Below, one piece after another: positions 38,943-48,843 of a stretch of DNA of 64,000 bases. This stretch comes from Rhodophyticola porphyridii (GTDB lineage: Bacteria; Pseudomonadota; Alphaproteobacteria; Rhodobacterales; Rhodobacteraceae), in assembly GCF_003688285.1 (NCBI RefSeq), contig NZ_RCNT01000005.1, positions 197,106 through 261,105 of the forward strand, written 5' to 3'. The notes under the pieces were generated by a model that ran no database searches, was not told the DNA's origin, and worked only from the letters and a program-made list of their open reading frames with translations. The translations under genes were made by a program, and so were the position numbers. Each line of letters opens with the position of its first letter. Position 1 is the first letter of the stretch.

Positions 38943-39608
38943 ATGGAAAAGATACTGGACGGACAGATCGCGCTGGTGACCGGCGCTTCCCGCGGGATCG
39001 GCGCGGCCAGCGCCGAATGGCTGGCGGCACGGGGTGCGCATGTGGTGGCTGTGGCCCGCACGACGGGCGCGCTGGAGGAACTGGATGACCGCATCCAGGC
39101 CGCGGGCGGAAAGGCCACGCTTGCCCCCATGGATGTGACCGATGAGGGGGCGATGGCGCATCTTTGCCGGTCGATACATGACCGGTGGGGGCATGCCGAT
39201 ATCTGGGTCCACAGCGCCTTTCACGCGACGGCGCTGACCCCCACGCCGCATCTGACGGCCAAGGATCTGGACCGGCTGATCGCCACCAATATCCGCGCGC
39301 TGGCCCGGCTGATCGCGCTGGTCGATCCGTTGATCGCGCCCAGCCCGGCCCCCAAGGCGGTCTTCTTCGACAGCGACTGGGATCGGAAATTCGCGGGCGG
39401 CTATGGCATGTCTAAGGCGGCGCAGCGTGCGCTGGTGGAAAGCTGGCAGGCCGAAACCGCGAAATCCGGCCCGGAGATCCACCTGCTCAGGCCCGAGCCG
39501 ATGCCCACCGCAATCCGGGCGCGGTTCTATCCCGGTGAGGACAGGGACGCCCTCACTTCCCCCCGCGACGAGGCCGCGCGCCTGCTCCCGGTTCTGCTCG
39601 GAGCCTGA
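38943..39608 (+). CDS. Short-chain dehydrogenase/reductase
   Basis: 221 residues. NAD(P) motif TGASRGIGAA, the NAxG-equivalent region (IWVHSAFHATALT, slightly altered), catalytic Tyr/Lys in YGMSKAA with a preceding FFDSD serine. Start ATG 38943. Substrate unknown. Convergent with the serine hydrolase. Confidence 0.9.
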   Translation: MEKILDGQIALVTGASRGIGAASAEWLAARGAHVVAVARTTGALEELDDRIQAAGGKATLAPMDVTDEGAMAHLCRSIHDRWGHADIWVHSAFHATALTPTPHLTAKDLDRLIATNIRALARLIALVDPLIAPSPAPKAVFFDSDWDRKFAGGYGMSKAAQRALVESWQAETAKSGPEIHLLRPEPMPTAIRARFYPGEDRDALTSPRDEAARLLPVLLGA

Positions 39609-39617
39609 GCGTCGGCG

Positions 39618-40820
39618 TCAGCCCCCCGCGACATGCCGGGCGATAGCGCGAAACGCCGCGACGGTTTCATGATCGCGGGTATCGAACCCCGCGTCGGCGC
39701 TTTTCTTCACGATCACGATCTCGCGTGACGGGTCGATATAGATGTATTGCCCCCAAATGCCGATGGCGAGGTAATCGCCCTGCGGATCTTCGGGGATCCA
39801 CCAGTGATACCCGTAGCCGAAGCGCCAGAACGAGGCCGGGTTGTCACCCGGTTGCAGATGCGGCGCCTCAGGGGTGATGCTGGCCTCGATCCAGTCCTGC
39901 GGCACGATCTGCACGTCATCCCGAGCCCCGTTCTGCAGATAGAGATGGCCGAACCGGCCATAGTCCCGCAGCGTGGCGTTGAAGCAGCACATCGCGATCG
40001 TTTCGCCGGAGACGCTGTGGCTCCAGGTGGCATCGGCCTCCGCCCCCATGGGGGCCCAGAGCCGGGTTTGCGCATATTCCGCAAGTCCGATACCGGTCGC
40101 GCTTTCCAGCACGAGACCGAGCACCAGACTGTCGCTGCTGATATAGTTGTTATAGATGCCGGGCTCCCGCTCCGCCTCGTATCCGGCCAGAACCTCGGCC
40201 AGCGGTGTGCCCGTGGAAAAGCTCATGAAGATGCGGTACACATCCGACAACGGGTTGTCATAGTTCTCGTCGAACCCTATGCCCGATGACATGGTCAGCA
40301 CATGCCGGATCGGAACCGCGCCATATGCCGACCCGTCCAGCGCGCTTACGTAATCCGCGACCGGATCGTCGATGGACGTGATATACCCTTCCTCCAGCGC
40401 GATACCGATCAGGGCCGACAGCATTGATTTCGCGACCGACCATGACGTGAAAAGCGAGGTCTCGTCCGCCCCGAGCCGGTAGTCCTCGTGGGCGATCCGC
40501 CCCTGATGCAGGACAAGCAGTCCTGTCGTCTCGGTTCTGTCCAGGAATGCGGCCAGGTCCCGGTTTTCGCCCTCGAACCCATAGCCGTCCGGCAGGCTGT
40601 GGGGCGCTTCCCCCAACGCCCAGACCGTCGTGCCGCGCCGGACCGGATCGGACGGGAACAAGGCGTCGAGATTGCGGAAATTCTCAACTCGCGTGCCTTC
40701 GGAAAACAGCATGAGACCGTCCCAGGCCGGGCTGTTGCGCAGCAAGATGTAGCCCCCGGTCCCGGCCATGATCAGAATCAGCCCCAGCCCAAGGAACACC
40801 CGCAGCACGACCCGCTTCAT
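39618..40820 (-). CDS. Beta-lactamase-like serine hydrolase, membrane-anchored
   Basis: 400 residues. N-terminal hydrophobic anchor (FLGLGLILIMAGTGGYILL). Class C/EstB-type motifs: SVAK (SxxK) in FTSWSVAKSMLS and YNN in PGIYNNYISSDS. The ATG 40818-40820 has GGGGTG upstream. Likely periplasmic esterase or peptidase; family members also include 6-aminohexanoate-type hydrolases. Substrate unknown. Confidence 0.88.
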   Translation of the reverse strand: MKRVVLRVFLGLGLILIMAGTGGYILLRNSPAWDGLMLFSEGTRVENFRNLDALFPSDPVRRGTTVWALGEAPHSLPDGYGFEGENRDLAAFLDRTETTGLLVLHQGRIAHEDYRLGADETSLFTSWSVAKSMLSALIGIALEEGYITSIDDPVADYVSALDGSAYGAVPIRHVLTMSSGIGFDENYDNPLSDVYRIFMSFSTGTPLAEVLAGYEAEREPGIYNNYISSDSLVLGLVLESATGIGLAEYAQTRLWAPMGAEADATWSHSVSGETIAMCCFNATLRDYGRFGHLYLQNGARDDVQIVPQDWIEASITPEAPHLQPGDNPASFWRFGYGYHWWIPEDPQGDYLAIGIWGQYIYIDPSREIVIVKKSADAGFDTRDHETVAAFRAIARHVAGG

Positions 40821-40976
40821 TTTCACCCCTTTGAAACTCGACGGGACACGCCCGGCGGGGCAAAGAATAGGCCAAGCCATCTGTGAGATGAATGCCGCTG
40901 CGCAGGGTCAACCCGAAGGGGTCAATCGAATAAACCTATGAGCCATAGGCACAATCCGCGGCAGACCGGCGCGGAG

Positions 40977-41399
40977 CTATCCGCGCGCCCGGTCGAGCGT
41001 ATCGGCCATTGCTTCGGCCCGTGCGGCCAGTTCCGCCAGACCATCGGTCACCTGCGCCGGGATCACGGCAATCTCGGCGGGCGGCGCCGCCTCTTCCAGT
41101 TCGGCGATCCGGCGCGCCCGGTCGTCCAGACGGTTCTGCGCCGCGGTCAGGGCCGATTGCATCGCCTCAATCTCGCTCTGCATCCGGCCCAGATCCTCCT
41201 CCAGACCGGCGGTCTTGTCGGCAAGCATGAGGCCCGCCATCAGCAACATGCGCTCGGGCGGCATCCGGCCGATCTGGCCCAGAACCACCGCCGCCTCGGT
41301 ATCCAGCATGCGGGCGGCGGATTCCAGAAACGGCTCTTCACCTTCCTGACAGGCAACGGCAAATGTGCGGCCGCCGATTTCGATATCCAGCTCAGGCAT
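40977..41399 (-). CDS. zapA: Cell division protein ZapA
   Basis: 140 residues. N-terminal ZapA domain (DIEIGGRTFAVACQEGEE, then ERMLLMAGLMLADK) and a C-terminal coiled coil. Binds and bundles FtsZ at midcell. The start overlaps the upstream coiled-coil gene by 8 bases. Confidence 0.9.
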   Translation of the reverse strand: MPELDIEIGGRTFAVACQEGEEPFLESAARMLDTEAAVVLGQIGRMPPERMLLMAGLMLADKTAGLEEDLGRMQSEIEAMQSALTAAQNRLDDRARRIAELEEAAPPAEIAVIPAQVTDGLAELAARAEAMADTLDRARG

Positions 41400-42261
41400 T
41401 GGCTTTGTCTCCGCTTACCAGGGGGGTCAACTCGTCCACGATATCCTGCATCTCGGCCGCATCCGCCGCGCGCTCCGCCTTGAGCGCGAGCAGTTCGGCG
41501 GCCAGCGCCGCATTCAGCAGGTCGGCATCCACCGCGTCGCCGGCTGCCGCGTTCCGGCGCATCTCCTCGCTGGTTGCGACCAGTTCCGCATTGGCCAGCC
41601 GCAACTTGCGCAGTTCGGCGCGCAGTGCGGCCTCCGGCATTGCAGCGCCATCCGAATCCGACGCGCGCAACTCGTCCAGCGCATCCTGCGCCTCGTCGCG
41701 CGCGGCCATGGCGGCGTGGCTTTCGCTGCGCAACCGCTTGACCCGGCGGCGCAGAATCTCGACCTCGTTTTCCAACTGGGCGATCCGGTCCTTGTCGGCG
41801 GGATCGCCCGCGTCAGCCGAAGACGCGGTATCCGCCTCCGCGACCTTGCCACGCAGCTCTTCGATGGTGCCGCGCGCCTGTTCCAGTTCGGCCTTCATCT
41901 CGTCGAGATGGCCATCATGGGCGCTGGCGGCGCGGGCCAGTTCATCCCGGCTTGCCTGACGGGAGGCCTCCAGCGCGCGAACCTGCTCGGTCAGCTCGGC
42001 ATTGGCGGCCTGTTCTGCGGCCAGCGCGGCCTGGGTTTCGGCCAGCGCCTCGCCCCCTGCCCCCTCGGCCTCGGCCAGACGGGCGGCAAGTTCGGTCGCG
42101 CGCGCCTCGGCGGCCTCCAGCGCGGCTGCGGCGGCGTCCATATCTTCGGCGGCACCGGTCTGGCTCTGCAAGGCGGTCACGCCCGCGGCAATCCGGTCAA
42201 GCGCGGCGGCAAGACGCCCCTCCAATGCGGCAATCTGGTCCATATCTGCGGTCTCGCTCAT
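41392..42261 (-). CDS. Long coiled-coil protein upstream of zapA
   Basis: 289 residues, almost entirely heptad-rich Ala/Glu/Leu helix (for example IAQLENEVEILRRRVKRLRS). No enzyme domain. Overlap with zapA by 8 bases suggests a joint role; by position it could be a ZapB-like or ZapA-associated organiser, but this is inference. ATG 42259-42261 chosen because the longer frame loses coiled-coil character. Confidence 0.78.
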   Translation of the reverse strand: MSETADMDQIAALEGRLAAALDRIAAGVTALQSQTGAAEDMDAAAAALEAAEARATELAARLAEAEGAGGEALAETQAALAAEQAANAELTEQVRALEASRQASRDELARAASAHDGHLDEMKAELEQARGTIEELRGKVAEADTASSADAGDPADKDRIAQLENEVEILRRRVKRLRSESHAAMAARDEAQDALDELRASDSDGAAMPEAALRAELRKLRLANAELVATSEEMRRNAAAGDAVDADLLNAALAAELLALKAERAADAAEMQDIVDELTPLVSGDKANA

Positions 42262-42463
42262 ACTCTGCCGATGCCCCCGGTCTCTGGCGCCCCCTTTGGA
42301 CGGGGGCCGTTTTTCACCTCGTCCGGCGGGCCTGTCGCCGTATTCCGGACCCTCATACCTAGCGAATCTTATCCGGGCCGGTTTTGCAACCGTTTCCGGG
42401 GTTTTCCCGGTCGCGCACGTATTTTTCGCCACCAAATCGGCACCGCCACCGACGCAGGCCCGC

Positions 42464-42491
42464 TTGCACTTCGCCCGACCTCTGCTATCAC
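42464..42491 (+). promoter_or_regulatory. Candidate promoter for tkt
   Basis: TTGCAC (42464-42469), 16-base spacer, TATCAC (42486-42491), 39 bases before the TTG start of tkt. The rest of the 268-base divergent region to the coiled-coil gene shows no other clear signal. Confidence 0.4.
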
Positions 42492-42529
42492 CGCCCCGAC
42501 CTAACGCCACTTGAGACAGGACGCCCGCC

Positions 42530-44548
42530 TTGGACCTTTCCGCCCTTGACGCACAGAACCCCGATCATTGGCGCCGCGCCGCCTGCATCCGCACCCTGAC
42601 GCTCGACGCGGTCGGTGCCGCGAATTCCGGCCATTCCGGCATGCCGATGGGCATGGCCGATGTGGCGACCGTTCTGTTCGAGAAACATCTGAGTTTCGAT
42701 GCAAGCGCCCCGGACTGGCCCAACCGCGACCGGTTCATCCTGAGCGCGGGCCACGGCTCGATGCTGATCTACAGCCTGCTGCACCTTACGGGCTATGCGG
42801 ACATGACCATCGACCAGATCCGCAACTTCCGCCAACTGGGCGCGATCACCGCGGGCCATCCGGAATACGGCCATGCCAAAGGCGTGGAGACCACGACCGG
42901 CCCGCTCGGGCAGGGCATCGCAAATGCCGTGGGCTTTGCCATGGCCGAGGAAAGCCTGCGTGCCCGGTGGGGCCGCAAGCTGATCGACCACTACACCTAT
43001 TGCATCGCGGGCGACGGCTGCCTGATGGAGGGGATCAGCCAGGAAGCGATCGGCCTTGCCGGCCGCCACGAGCTGAGCCGGCTGATCGTGCTGTGGGACA
43101 ACAACAACATCACCATCGACGGCGCGGTGTCGCTCTCGGACCGGACCGATCAGAAGGCGCGTTTTGCCGCCTCCGGCTGGGATGTGTTCGACTGCGACGG
43201 CCATGACCCCGCCGATATCGACCGCGCCCTTGGCGAGGCGAAGGCGTCCCCGCGCCCGGCGATGATCGCCTGCAAGACGCATATCGCCATCGGCTCCGCC
43301 GCGCAGGACACCGCCAAGGGCCATGGCGCGCTGACCGATCCCAAGCTTATCGCCGACACCAAGGCCGCCTACGGCTGGAAATACGGACCGTTCGAGATCC
43401 CCGGGGATCTGAAAGCCGAATGGGAAGCGATCGGCTCACGCGGCCGCGCCGCGCGCGAGGCCTGGGAGGCGGAGTTTGCCCTGCAATCGGCCACCAGACA
43501 GGCAAGTTTCACGCGGGCCTTCGCGGGCGACATGCCCCCGAAACTGTCGGCCACGATCAAGGCGCTGAAAAAGCAGATATCCGAAACCCGGCCCAAGGTG
43601 GCCACCCGCAAGGCCAGCGAGATGGCGCTTGAGGTGATCAACCCGATCGTGCCCGAAACGCTTGGCGGTTCGGCCGATCTGACCGGGTCGAACAACACGA
43701 AGACCGCCGATCTCGGCGTGTTCTCGCCCGAGGACCGGAAAGGCCGCCACATCCATTACGGCATCCGCGAGCACGGCATGGCGGCGGCGATGAACGGGAT
43801 GGCGCTTCACGGCGGTGTGCGCCCCTATGGCGGGACCTTCATGTGCTTTACCGATTATGCGCGGGGCGCCATCCGGCTGAGCGCGCTGATGGGCGTCTCG
43901 GTGCAATATGTGATGACCCATGACAGCATCGGTCTGGGCGAGGACGGTCCCACCCACCAGCCGGTGGAACATCTGGCGATGATGCGCGCCACCCCCAACT
44001 GCCTTGTTTTCCGCCCTGCCGACGCAGTGGAGACCGCCGAGGCCTGGGAACTGGCGCTGTCACAGAAATCAACGCCATCCGTTCTGGCGCTCAGCCGTCA
44101 GGGGCTGCCCACGGTCCGGGTCGACCACAAGACCCGCAACATGGTCGCCCAGGGCGGCTATGTGCTGGCCGATGCCGAGGGCAAGCGGCAGGCGATCCTC
44201 ATGGCGACCGGATCCGAGGTGGCGATTGCCATGGCCGCCCGAGATCTGCTTCAGGCCGACGGGATCGGAACCCGCGTCGTCTCGATGCCATGCTGGGAGT
44301 TGTTCGAGGAGCAGCCCGAAGCCTACCGCAAGCGCGTTCTGCCCGGCGGGCCGGTCCGCGTCGCGGTCGAGGCGGCGGTGCGGTTCGGCTGGGACCGCTG
44401 GCTTTTCGGCGAGCGTGGCAAGCGGGAGAAATCCGGCTTCGTGGGCATGCATGGCTTTGGCGGATCGGCCCCAGCGGAAGATCTCTACGCCCACTTCGGC
44501 ATTACCGCCGAAGCCGTGGCCGAAAAGGCGAAATCCCTGCTGAAATAG
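42530..44548 (+). CDS. tkt: Transketolase
   Basis: 672 residues from TTG 42530 (AGGA upstream; no in-frame ATG before the conserved region). TPP enzyme of the pentose phosphate/Calvin pathways. Seen: [17 protein letters not shown] motif [13 protein letters not shown] then NNNITIDG, catalytic region [16 protein letters not shown]. First gene of the central-carbon block on this strand. Confidence 0.96.
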   Translation: MDLSALDAQNPDHWRRAACIRTLTLDAVGAANSGHSGMPMGMADVATVLFEKHLSFDASAPDWPNRDRFILSAGHGSMLIYSLLHLTGYADMTIDQIRNFRQLGAITAGHPEYGHAKGVETTTGPLGQGIANAVGFAMAEESLRARWGRKLIDHYTYCIAGDGCLMEGISQEAIGLAGRHELSRLIVLWDNNNITIDGAVSLSDRTDQKARFAASGWDVFDCDGHDPADIDRALGEAKASPRPAMIACKTHIAIGSAAQDTAKGHGALTDPKLIADTKAAYGWKYGPFEIPGDLKAEWEAIGSRGRAAREAWEAEFALQSATRQASFTRAFAGDMPPKLSATIKALKKQISETRPKVATRKASEMALEVINPIVPETLGGSADLTGSNNTKTADLGVFSPEDRKGRHIHYGIREHGMAAAMNGMALHGGVRPYGGTFMCFTDYARGAIRLSALMGVSVQYVMTHDSIGLGEDGPTHQPVEHLAMMRATPNCLVFRPADAVETAEAWELALSQKSTPSVLALSRQGLPTVRVDHKTRNMVAQGGYVLADAEGKRQAILMATGSEVAIAMAARDLLQADGIGTRVVSMPCWELFEEQPEAYRKRVLPGGPVRVAVEAAVRFGWDRWLFGERGKREKSGFVGMHGFGGSAPAEDLYAHFGITAEAVAEKAKSLLK

Positions 44549-44679
44549 GCGCTGCGCCCTGATCGGCGCGCCTTCTGTGTGGCCAGCCCCCGATGTTCAT
44601 CGCCAGTCCTGGTCTGGCGTACGGTTTCTCGGGTCGGGCCGGACGGGCGGTCCGCAGGCGCGAGGAACGGGCCGCGGCA

Positions 44680-45108
44680 TCACTCGGCGAACAGCTTGCG
44701 GATGTCCTTGGCAAAGCTCTTGCGCACATGGGCCATCTCGCCCGGGGATATGCGGCTGTCCAACGTATCGAAGACCGCGCCGATGGCATCTTCGGCGTCT
44801 CCCATCGGGTCACCTGAAAACGCCTCCTGCACCCGGGCGACAAACCCGGCGCGACTGCGCTCGATCACAGGGGTTCGGGACGGATCCCACCCCTCGTAGA
44901 ACAACCCCCGGATCAGCATCGGCATCTGCGCGGCCAGCTGCGCGGCTTCATCCACGCTCAGATGGTCCCGCAGCGCGTGCAGAACCGCGCGCAGCAGGCG
45001 ATAAGCCCTCTGCTTGTCGCTCCATCCCGTGCGATAATCCACATCGTTGACCCAGATATTGGCCTGTTGCACGGACTCGTCGATGATCTTCAATCCAAGC
45101 GCACTCAT
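44680..45108 (-). CDS. DUF2267 protein
   Basis: 142 residues, all-helical, matching DUF2267: NIWVNDVDYRTGWSDKQRAY then RLLRAVLHALRDHLS and LPMLIRGLFYEGWDPS-like (MPMLIRGLFYEGWDP). Function of the family is unknown. Follows the DUF808 gene by 76 bases in the same direction. Confidence 0.9.
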   Translation of the reverse strand: MSALGLKIIDESVQQANIWVNDVDYRTGWSDKQRAYRLLRAVLHALRDHLSVDEAAQLAAQMPMLIRGLFYEGWDPSRTPVIERSRAGFVARVQEAFSGDPMGDAEDAIGAVFDTLDSRISPGEMAHVRKSFAKDIRKLFAE

Positions 45109-45184
45109 ACCGGATCCTCCTCCTGCGTGCGGCTCCCATGTATGAGATCACAGCAGGAACCGCGCGGTCGGGCATTAACCTGGA

Positions 45185-46162
45185 TCAGTGGCCGCCGGAT
45201 CCCGCCCCCAGACCCACGGCGCGCAGAACCGGAGCAATCACACCGGTCGCAACCGGGATCAGCAGCAGACCGAGCACGAGGCCCAGAATGCCGTCGATGA
45301 CGGCCTTGACCATCCATTCGACGAAGCCGGCCAGACCGGCGGGCACCAGATGCGCCACGGCCTCGGCCGCGTGGTGGATCCCGTCTTCGGGCGCGTGCCA
45401 GCCCAGCTCCGCCAGCCCGTGCACGATGATCGACCCGCCAACCCACAGCATCGCCGCCGTGCCGACCCAGGTCAGCACCGTCATGAAACCCGGCATACCC
45501 CGGACGATTGCCCGGCCCGCGCGGCGGGTCACGCCCAGGCGCCCCTCCGCGGCCATATGCAAGCCGACATCGTCAGCCTTCACGATCAGCGCGACGCTGC
45601 CGTAGACCAACACCGTGATGCCCACCGCTACGATGGCCAGCGCGGCCGCCTCGAACCACAGGTTGCTTTCCGGCAAGGCCGCCAGTGCAATGGTCATGAT
45701 CTCGGCCGACAGGATGAAATCGGTCTTGATCGCGCCCCTGACCTTTTCCTCTTCCAGATGGGCGGCATCCTTCAGCTTTTCGTCGATGGGGATCTCCGGA
45801 TGCGGCGTGGGGTTCAGCTTGTGCCAGATCTTCTCCGCCCCCTCGAAACAGAGATAGGCGCCCCCCAGCATCAGCAGCGGCGGGATCATCCAGGGTGCGA
45901 AAACGGACAGCAGCAGCGCCACCGGCAACAGGATCACCAGCTTGTTGAAGATCGAACCGCGCGCGATCCGCCAGACAATCGGCAACTCACGTTCGGCCGC
46001 GAATCCGTGGACATATTTCGGCGTCACCGCGGCATCGTCGATCACCGCGCCCGCGGCCTTGGCACCGGCTTTCGTCGCCTGCCCGATCACGTCATCGACC
46101 GACGCCGCCGCAACCTTGGCAATCGCAGCCACATCGTCCAACAGTGCCAGTAGCCCGCTCAT
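45185..46162 (-). CDS. DUF808 (YedI-like) membrane protein
   Basis: 325 residues from ATG 46160-46162. Family start MSGLLALLDDVAAIAKVAA, VTPKYVHGFAAERELPIVWR, and several hydrophobic segments in the C-terminal two thirds. Inner-membrane protein of unknown function. Its promoter region is shared with gap1, which carries two carbon-regulator-like sites. Confidence 0.9.
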   Translation of the reverse strand: MSGLLALLDDVAAIAKVAAASVDDVIGQATKAGAKAAGAVIDDAAVTPKYVHGFAAERELPIVWRIARGSIFNKLVILLPVALLLSVFAPWMIPPLLMLGGAYLCFEGAEKIWHKLNPTPHPEIPIDEKLKDAAHLEEEKVRGAIKTDFILSAEIMTIALAALPESNLWFEAAALAIVAVGITVLVYGSVALIVKADDVGLHMAAEGRLGVTRRAGRAIVRGMPGFMTVLTWVGTAAMLWVGGSIIVHGLAELGWHAPEDGIHHAAEAVAHLVPAGLAGFVEWMVKAVIDGILGLVLGLLLIPVATGVIAPVLRAVGLGAGSGGH

Positions 46163-46274
46163 CCTGCCCGCCTTGTGTGCAACTTGTGTCCCCACTGGTG
46201 GCCCAATCAGCCCCGGAAGGCAACGTTTGCGCTTGCGGGCGGTTCCCCCGGTCCGGGTGCGTGGGTTCGGATTT

Positions 46275-46318
46275 CGTTAGCGCCACCATGGCCGTTTTGA
46301 AAGGGGTTTGCGCTAACA
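46275..46318. promoter_or_regulatory. Two palindromic carbon-regulator-like sites upstream of gap1
   Basis: CGTTAGCGCCACCA (46275-46288) and GGTTTGCGCTAACA (46305-46318) match an ideal TGTTAGCGCTAACA at 11 and 12 of 14 positions. They lie 95-140 bases before gap1. The first is identical to the site upstream of fba. Confidence 0.5.
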
Positions 46319-46412
46319 TGCGGGAAACATGTCGGTTTTTCCTTTCGATCCCGGGCGCGGTTTTGTATTCGGGCCGGGAAATGCGACGCGCGACGACAAA
46401 AGGACACCGGGC

Positions 46413-47417
46413 ATGACTGTCACCATCGGGATCAACGGCTTTGGCCGCATCGGGCGCTGCACGCTGGCGCATATCGCCGAAAGCGGGCGCAACGATGTGC
46501 AGGTGGTCAAGATCAACGCCACCGGCCCGATAGAGACCAACGCCCATCTGCTGAAATACGACAGTATCCATGGCCGGTTCGGCGGCGAGGTGCGGGTCAG
46601 CGGCGACACGCTGGATCTGGGTCGCGGGCCGATGAAAGTTTTTTCCACCTACGAGCCGCGCGAGCTCGACTGGTCCGGCTGCGACGTGGTTCTGGAATGC
46701 ACGGGCAAGTTCAACTCCCGCGATCAGGCGGCGGTGCATCTGGAGCACGGGGCGAAACGCGTGCTCGTCTCCGCGCCCGCGAAAGGCGCCGACAAGACCA
46801 TCGTCTATGGCGTGAACCACCGGGAGCTGCGGCCCGAACACCATGTGGTCTCCAACGGCTCCTGCACGACAAATTGCCTGGCGCCGCTGGCCAAGGTCCT
46901 GAATGACGCGATCGGCATCGAACGCGGGATCATGACCACGATCCACAGCTATACCGGCGACCAGCCGACGCTGGACCGGCGCCATGCGGATCTGTACCGC
47001 GCGCGGGCCGCGGCGCTGGCGATGATCCCCACCTCAACCGGGGCCGCCAGGGCGCTGAAAGAGGTGCTGCCGGAACTCGACGGCAAGCTCGACGGGACCG
47101 CGCTGCGGGTGCCCACTCCGAATGTCTCGGCGGTCGACCTCACATTCGAGGCGGCCCGCGATGTCACCGTGGAGGAGGTGAATGCCGTGGTCGCCGAAGC
47201 CGCCGCCGGGCATATGGGCGCGGTTCTGGCCTACGACCCAGAGGCCAAGGTTTCGATCGATTTCAATCACACGCCGCACTCCTCGATCTTCGCGCCGGAT
47301 CAGACCAAGGTCGTGGGCGGGCGCACGGTGCGGGTTCTGGCCTGGTATGACAATGAATGGGGCTTTTCCGTCAGGATGGCGGATGTGGCGGGCGCAATGG
47401 GGCGGCTGCTGCACTGA
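46413..47417 (+). CDS. gap: Type I glyceraldehyde-3-phosphate dehydrogenase, paralogue 1
   Basis: 334 residues. Nucleotide fold INGFGRIGR, catalytic Cys in [13 protein letters not shown]-terminal [14 protein letters not shown]. Position 36 (KINATG) is Ala where paralogue 2 has the Asp that selects NAD in most GAPDHs, so NADP use and an anabolic role are plausible. AAAGGA upstream. Followed by a 47-residue membrane protein and the second gap. Confidence 0.95.
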   Translation: MTVTIGINGFGRIGRCTLAHIAESGRNDVQVVKINATGPIETNAHLLKYDSIHGRFGGEVRVSGDTLDLGRGPMKVFSTYEPRELDWSGCDVVLECTGKFNSRDQAAVHLEHGAKRVLVSAPAKGADKTIVYGVNHRELRPEHHVVSNGSCTTNCLAPLAKVLNDAIGIERGIMTTIHSYTGDQPTLDRRHADLYRARAAALAMIPTSTGAARALKEVLPELDGKLDGTALRVPTPNVSAVDLTFEAARDVTVEEVNAVVAEAAAGHMGAVLAYDPEAKVSIDFNHTPHSSIFAPDQTKVVGGRTVRVLAWYDNEWGFSVRMADVAGAMGRLLH

Positions 47418-47483
47418 GGGGTTGCGCCCGGCCCCGGCCCGGACCAGTCTGCCGCGACAGATCAGCCCCGGGATCCTGCCCAG

Positions 47484-47627
47484 ATGACCAATACGCTCGC
47501 GCTCTGGCTGGCGGCCATCATCATCGCCGTTTTCGCCGCGGATTTTCTGATCTTCGGCTGGGATCTGCACCTGATTCTCGGGGAGTTGCTTCTGCGCCTT
47601 CTCGACTGGATGGCCTTCTGGCGCTAG
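47484..47627 (+). CDS. 47-residue membrane protein between the two gap genes
   Basis: ATG 47484 to TAG 47625-47627. Hydrophobic N-terminal helix (LALWLAAIIIAVFAADFLIF) then an amphipathic Trp/Leu-rich end (LLLRLLDWMAFWR). No strong ribosome site, but codon use (GC-rich third positions) and clean hydrophobic pattern support coding. Likely conserved next to gap in related genomes, though I cannot check. Function unknown. Confidence 0.65.
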   Translation: MTNTLALWLAAIIIAVFAADFLIFGWDLHLILGELLLRLLDWMAFWR

Positions 47628-47667
47628 CCGGTCTTTCCATCCCGACATCATACCGTTACAAGCGGAC

Positions 47668-47681
47668 TGTTACCGCTAACA
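47668..47681. promoter_or_regulatory. Best carbon-regulator-like palindrome, upstream of gap2
   Basis: TGTTACCGCTAACA matches TGTTAGCGCTAACA at 13 of 14 positions and the generic LacI-type TGnTAnCGnTAnCA fully. It lies 73 bases before gap2, just upstream of a CATAAT element at 47706. Confidence 0.6.
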
Positions 47682-47753
47682 TGTGCCATTCGTCAGCGCG
47701 ATCTGCATAATGGCACCGAGAGCATCCAGAGTTACATGGCGAGGAGACAGATC

Positions 47754-48758
47754 ATGGCCGTCAAAGTTGCAATCAACGGGTTTGGACGGATCGGGCGCAA
47801 TGTGCTGCGCGCCATCATCGAGCAGAGCCGCACCGATATCGAGGTGATCGCGATCAACGATCTGGGGCCGGTCGAAACCAACGCTCATCTTCTGCGTTTC
47901 GACAGTGTTCACGGCCGGTTTCCCGCCACCGTCACGACCACCGATGACAGCATCGACGTGGGCCGCGGCCCGATCGCCGTCACCGCCATCCGCAACCCCG
48001 CCGATCTGCCGTGGTCGGACGTCGATATCGTTCTGGAATGCACCGGCATCTTCAATTCGAAGGAGGCCTGCCAGGCGCATCTGGAGAACGGCGCCAGCCG
48101 GGTGCTGATCTCGGCCCCCGGCAAGAACGCGGACGCGACCATTGTCTACGGTGTCAACCACGAGCTGCTGGACGCCGACAAGATCGTCGTCTCGAACGCA
48201 TCCTGCACCACTAATTGCCTGGCGCCCGTGGCCAAGGTTCTTAACGACACGATCGGCATCAAGCGCGGGTTCATGACGACGATCCATTCCTATACCGGCG
48301 ACCAGCCGACGCTCGACACGATGCACAAGGATCTCTACCGCGCACGAGCCGCCGCGATGAGCATGATCCCGACCTCGACGGGCGCGGCAAAGGCCGTGGG
48401 CCTTGTCCTGCCGGAGCTGTCCGGCAAGCTTGACGGCGTGGCGATCCGCGTGCCCACGCCTAACGTCTCGGTGGTCGACCTGACATTCGAGGCCGGTCGT
48501 GACACAAGCCCCGACGAGATCAACGCCGCGATCCATGCCGCCGCCGCCGGTGGCCCGCTGAAAGGCATTCTCGGCGTCACCGACGACAAGCTGGTGTCGA
48601 TGGATTTCAACCATGACCCACACTCCTCGATCTTCGCCACGGACCAGACCAAGGTGATGGACGGCAACATGTGCCGCGTGCTCAGCTGGTATGACAACGA
48701 ATGGGGCTTCTCCTGCCGGATGGCGGATACGGCCGTTGAAATGGGCAAATACCTCTGA
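47754..48758 (+). CDS. gap: Type I glyceraldehyde-3-phosphate dehydrogenase, paralogue 2
   Basis: 334 residues from ATG 47754 with GAGGAG upstream. [15 protein letters not shown], Asp36 in [10 protein letters not shown] (NAD-type), [12 protein letters not shown] catalytic site, [15 protein letters not shown]. Probable glycolytic enzyme feeding pgk 85 bases downstream. Confidence 0.96.
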   Translation: MAVKVAINGFGRIGRNVLRAIIEQSRTDIEVIAINDLGPVETNAHLLRFDSVHGRFPATVTTTDDSIDVGRGPIAVTAIRNPADLPWSDVDIVLECTGIFNSKEACQAHLENGASRVLISAPGKNADATIVYGVNHELLDADKIVVSNASCTTNCLAPVAKVLNDTIGIKRGFMTTIHSYTGDQPTLDTMHKDLYRARAAAMSMIPTSTGAAKAVGLVLPELSGKLDGVAIRVPTPNVSVVDLTFEAGRDTSPDEINAAIHAAAAGGPLKGILGVTDDKLVSMDFNHDPHSSIFATDQTKVMDGNMCRVLSWYDNEWGFSCRMADTAVEMGKYL

Positions 48759-48843
48759 CACTTGCAGGGAGATCGGTTTCTTCGAAACGCCCGGCCCCCG
48801 CGCCGGTTTCAAAGATGCGGCCCGCGGCCGCAAGGAGCGTGAC

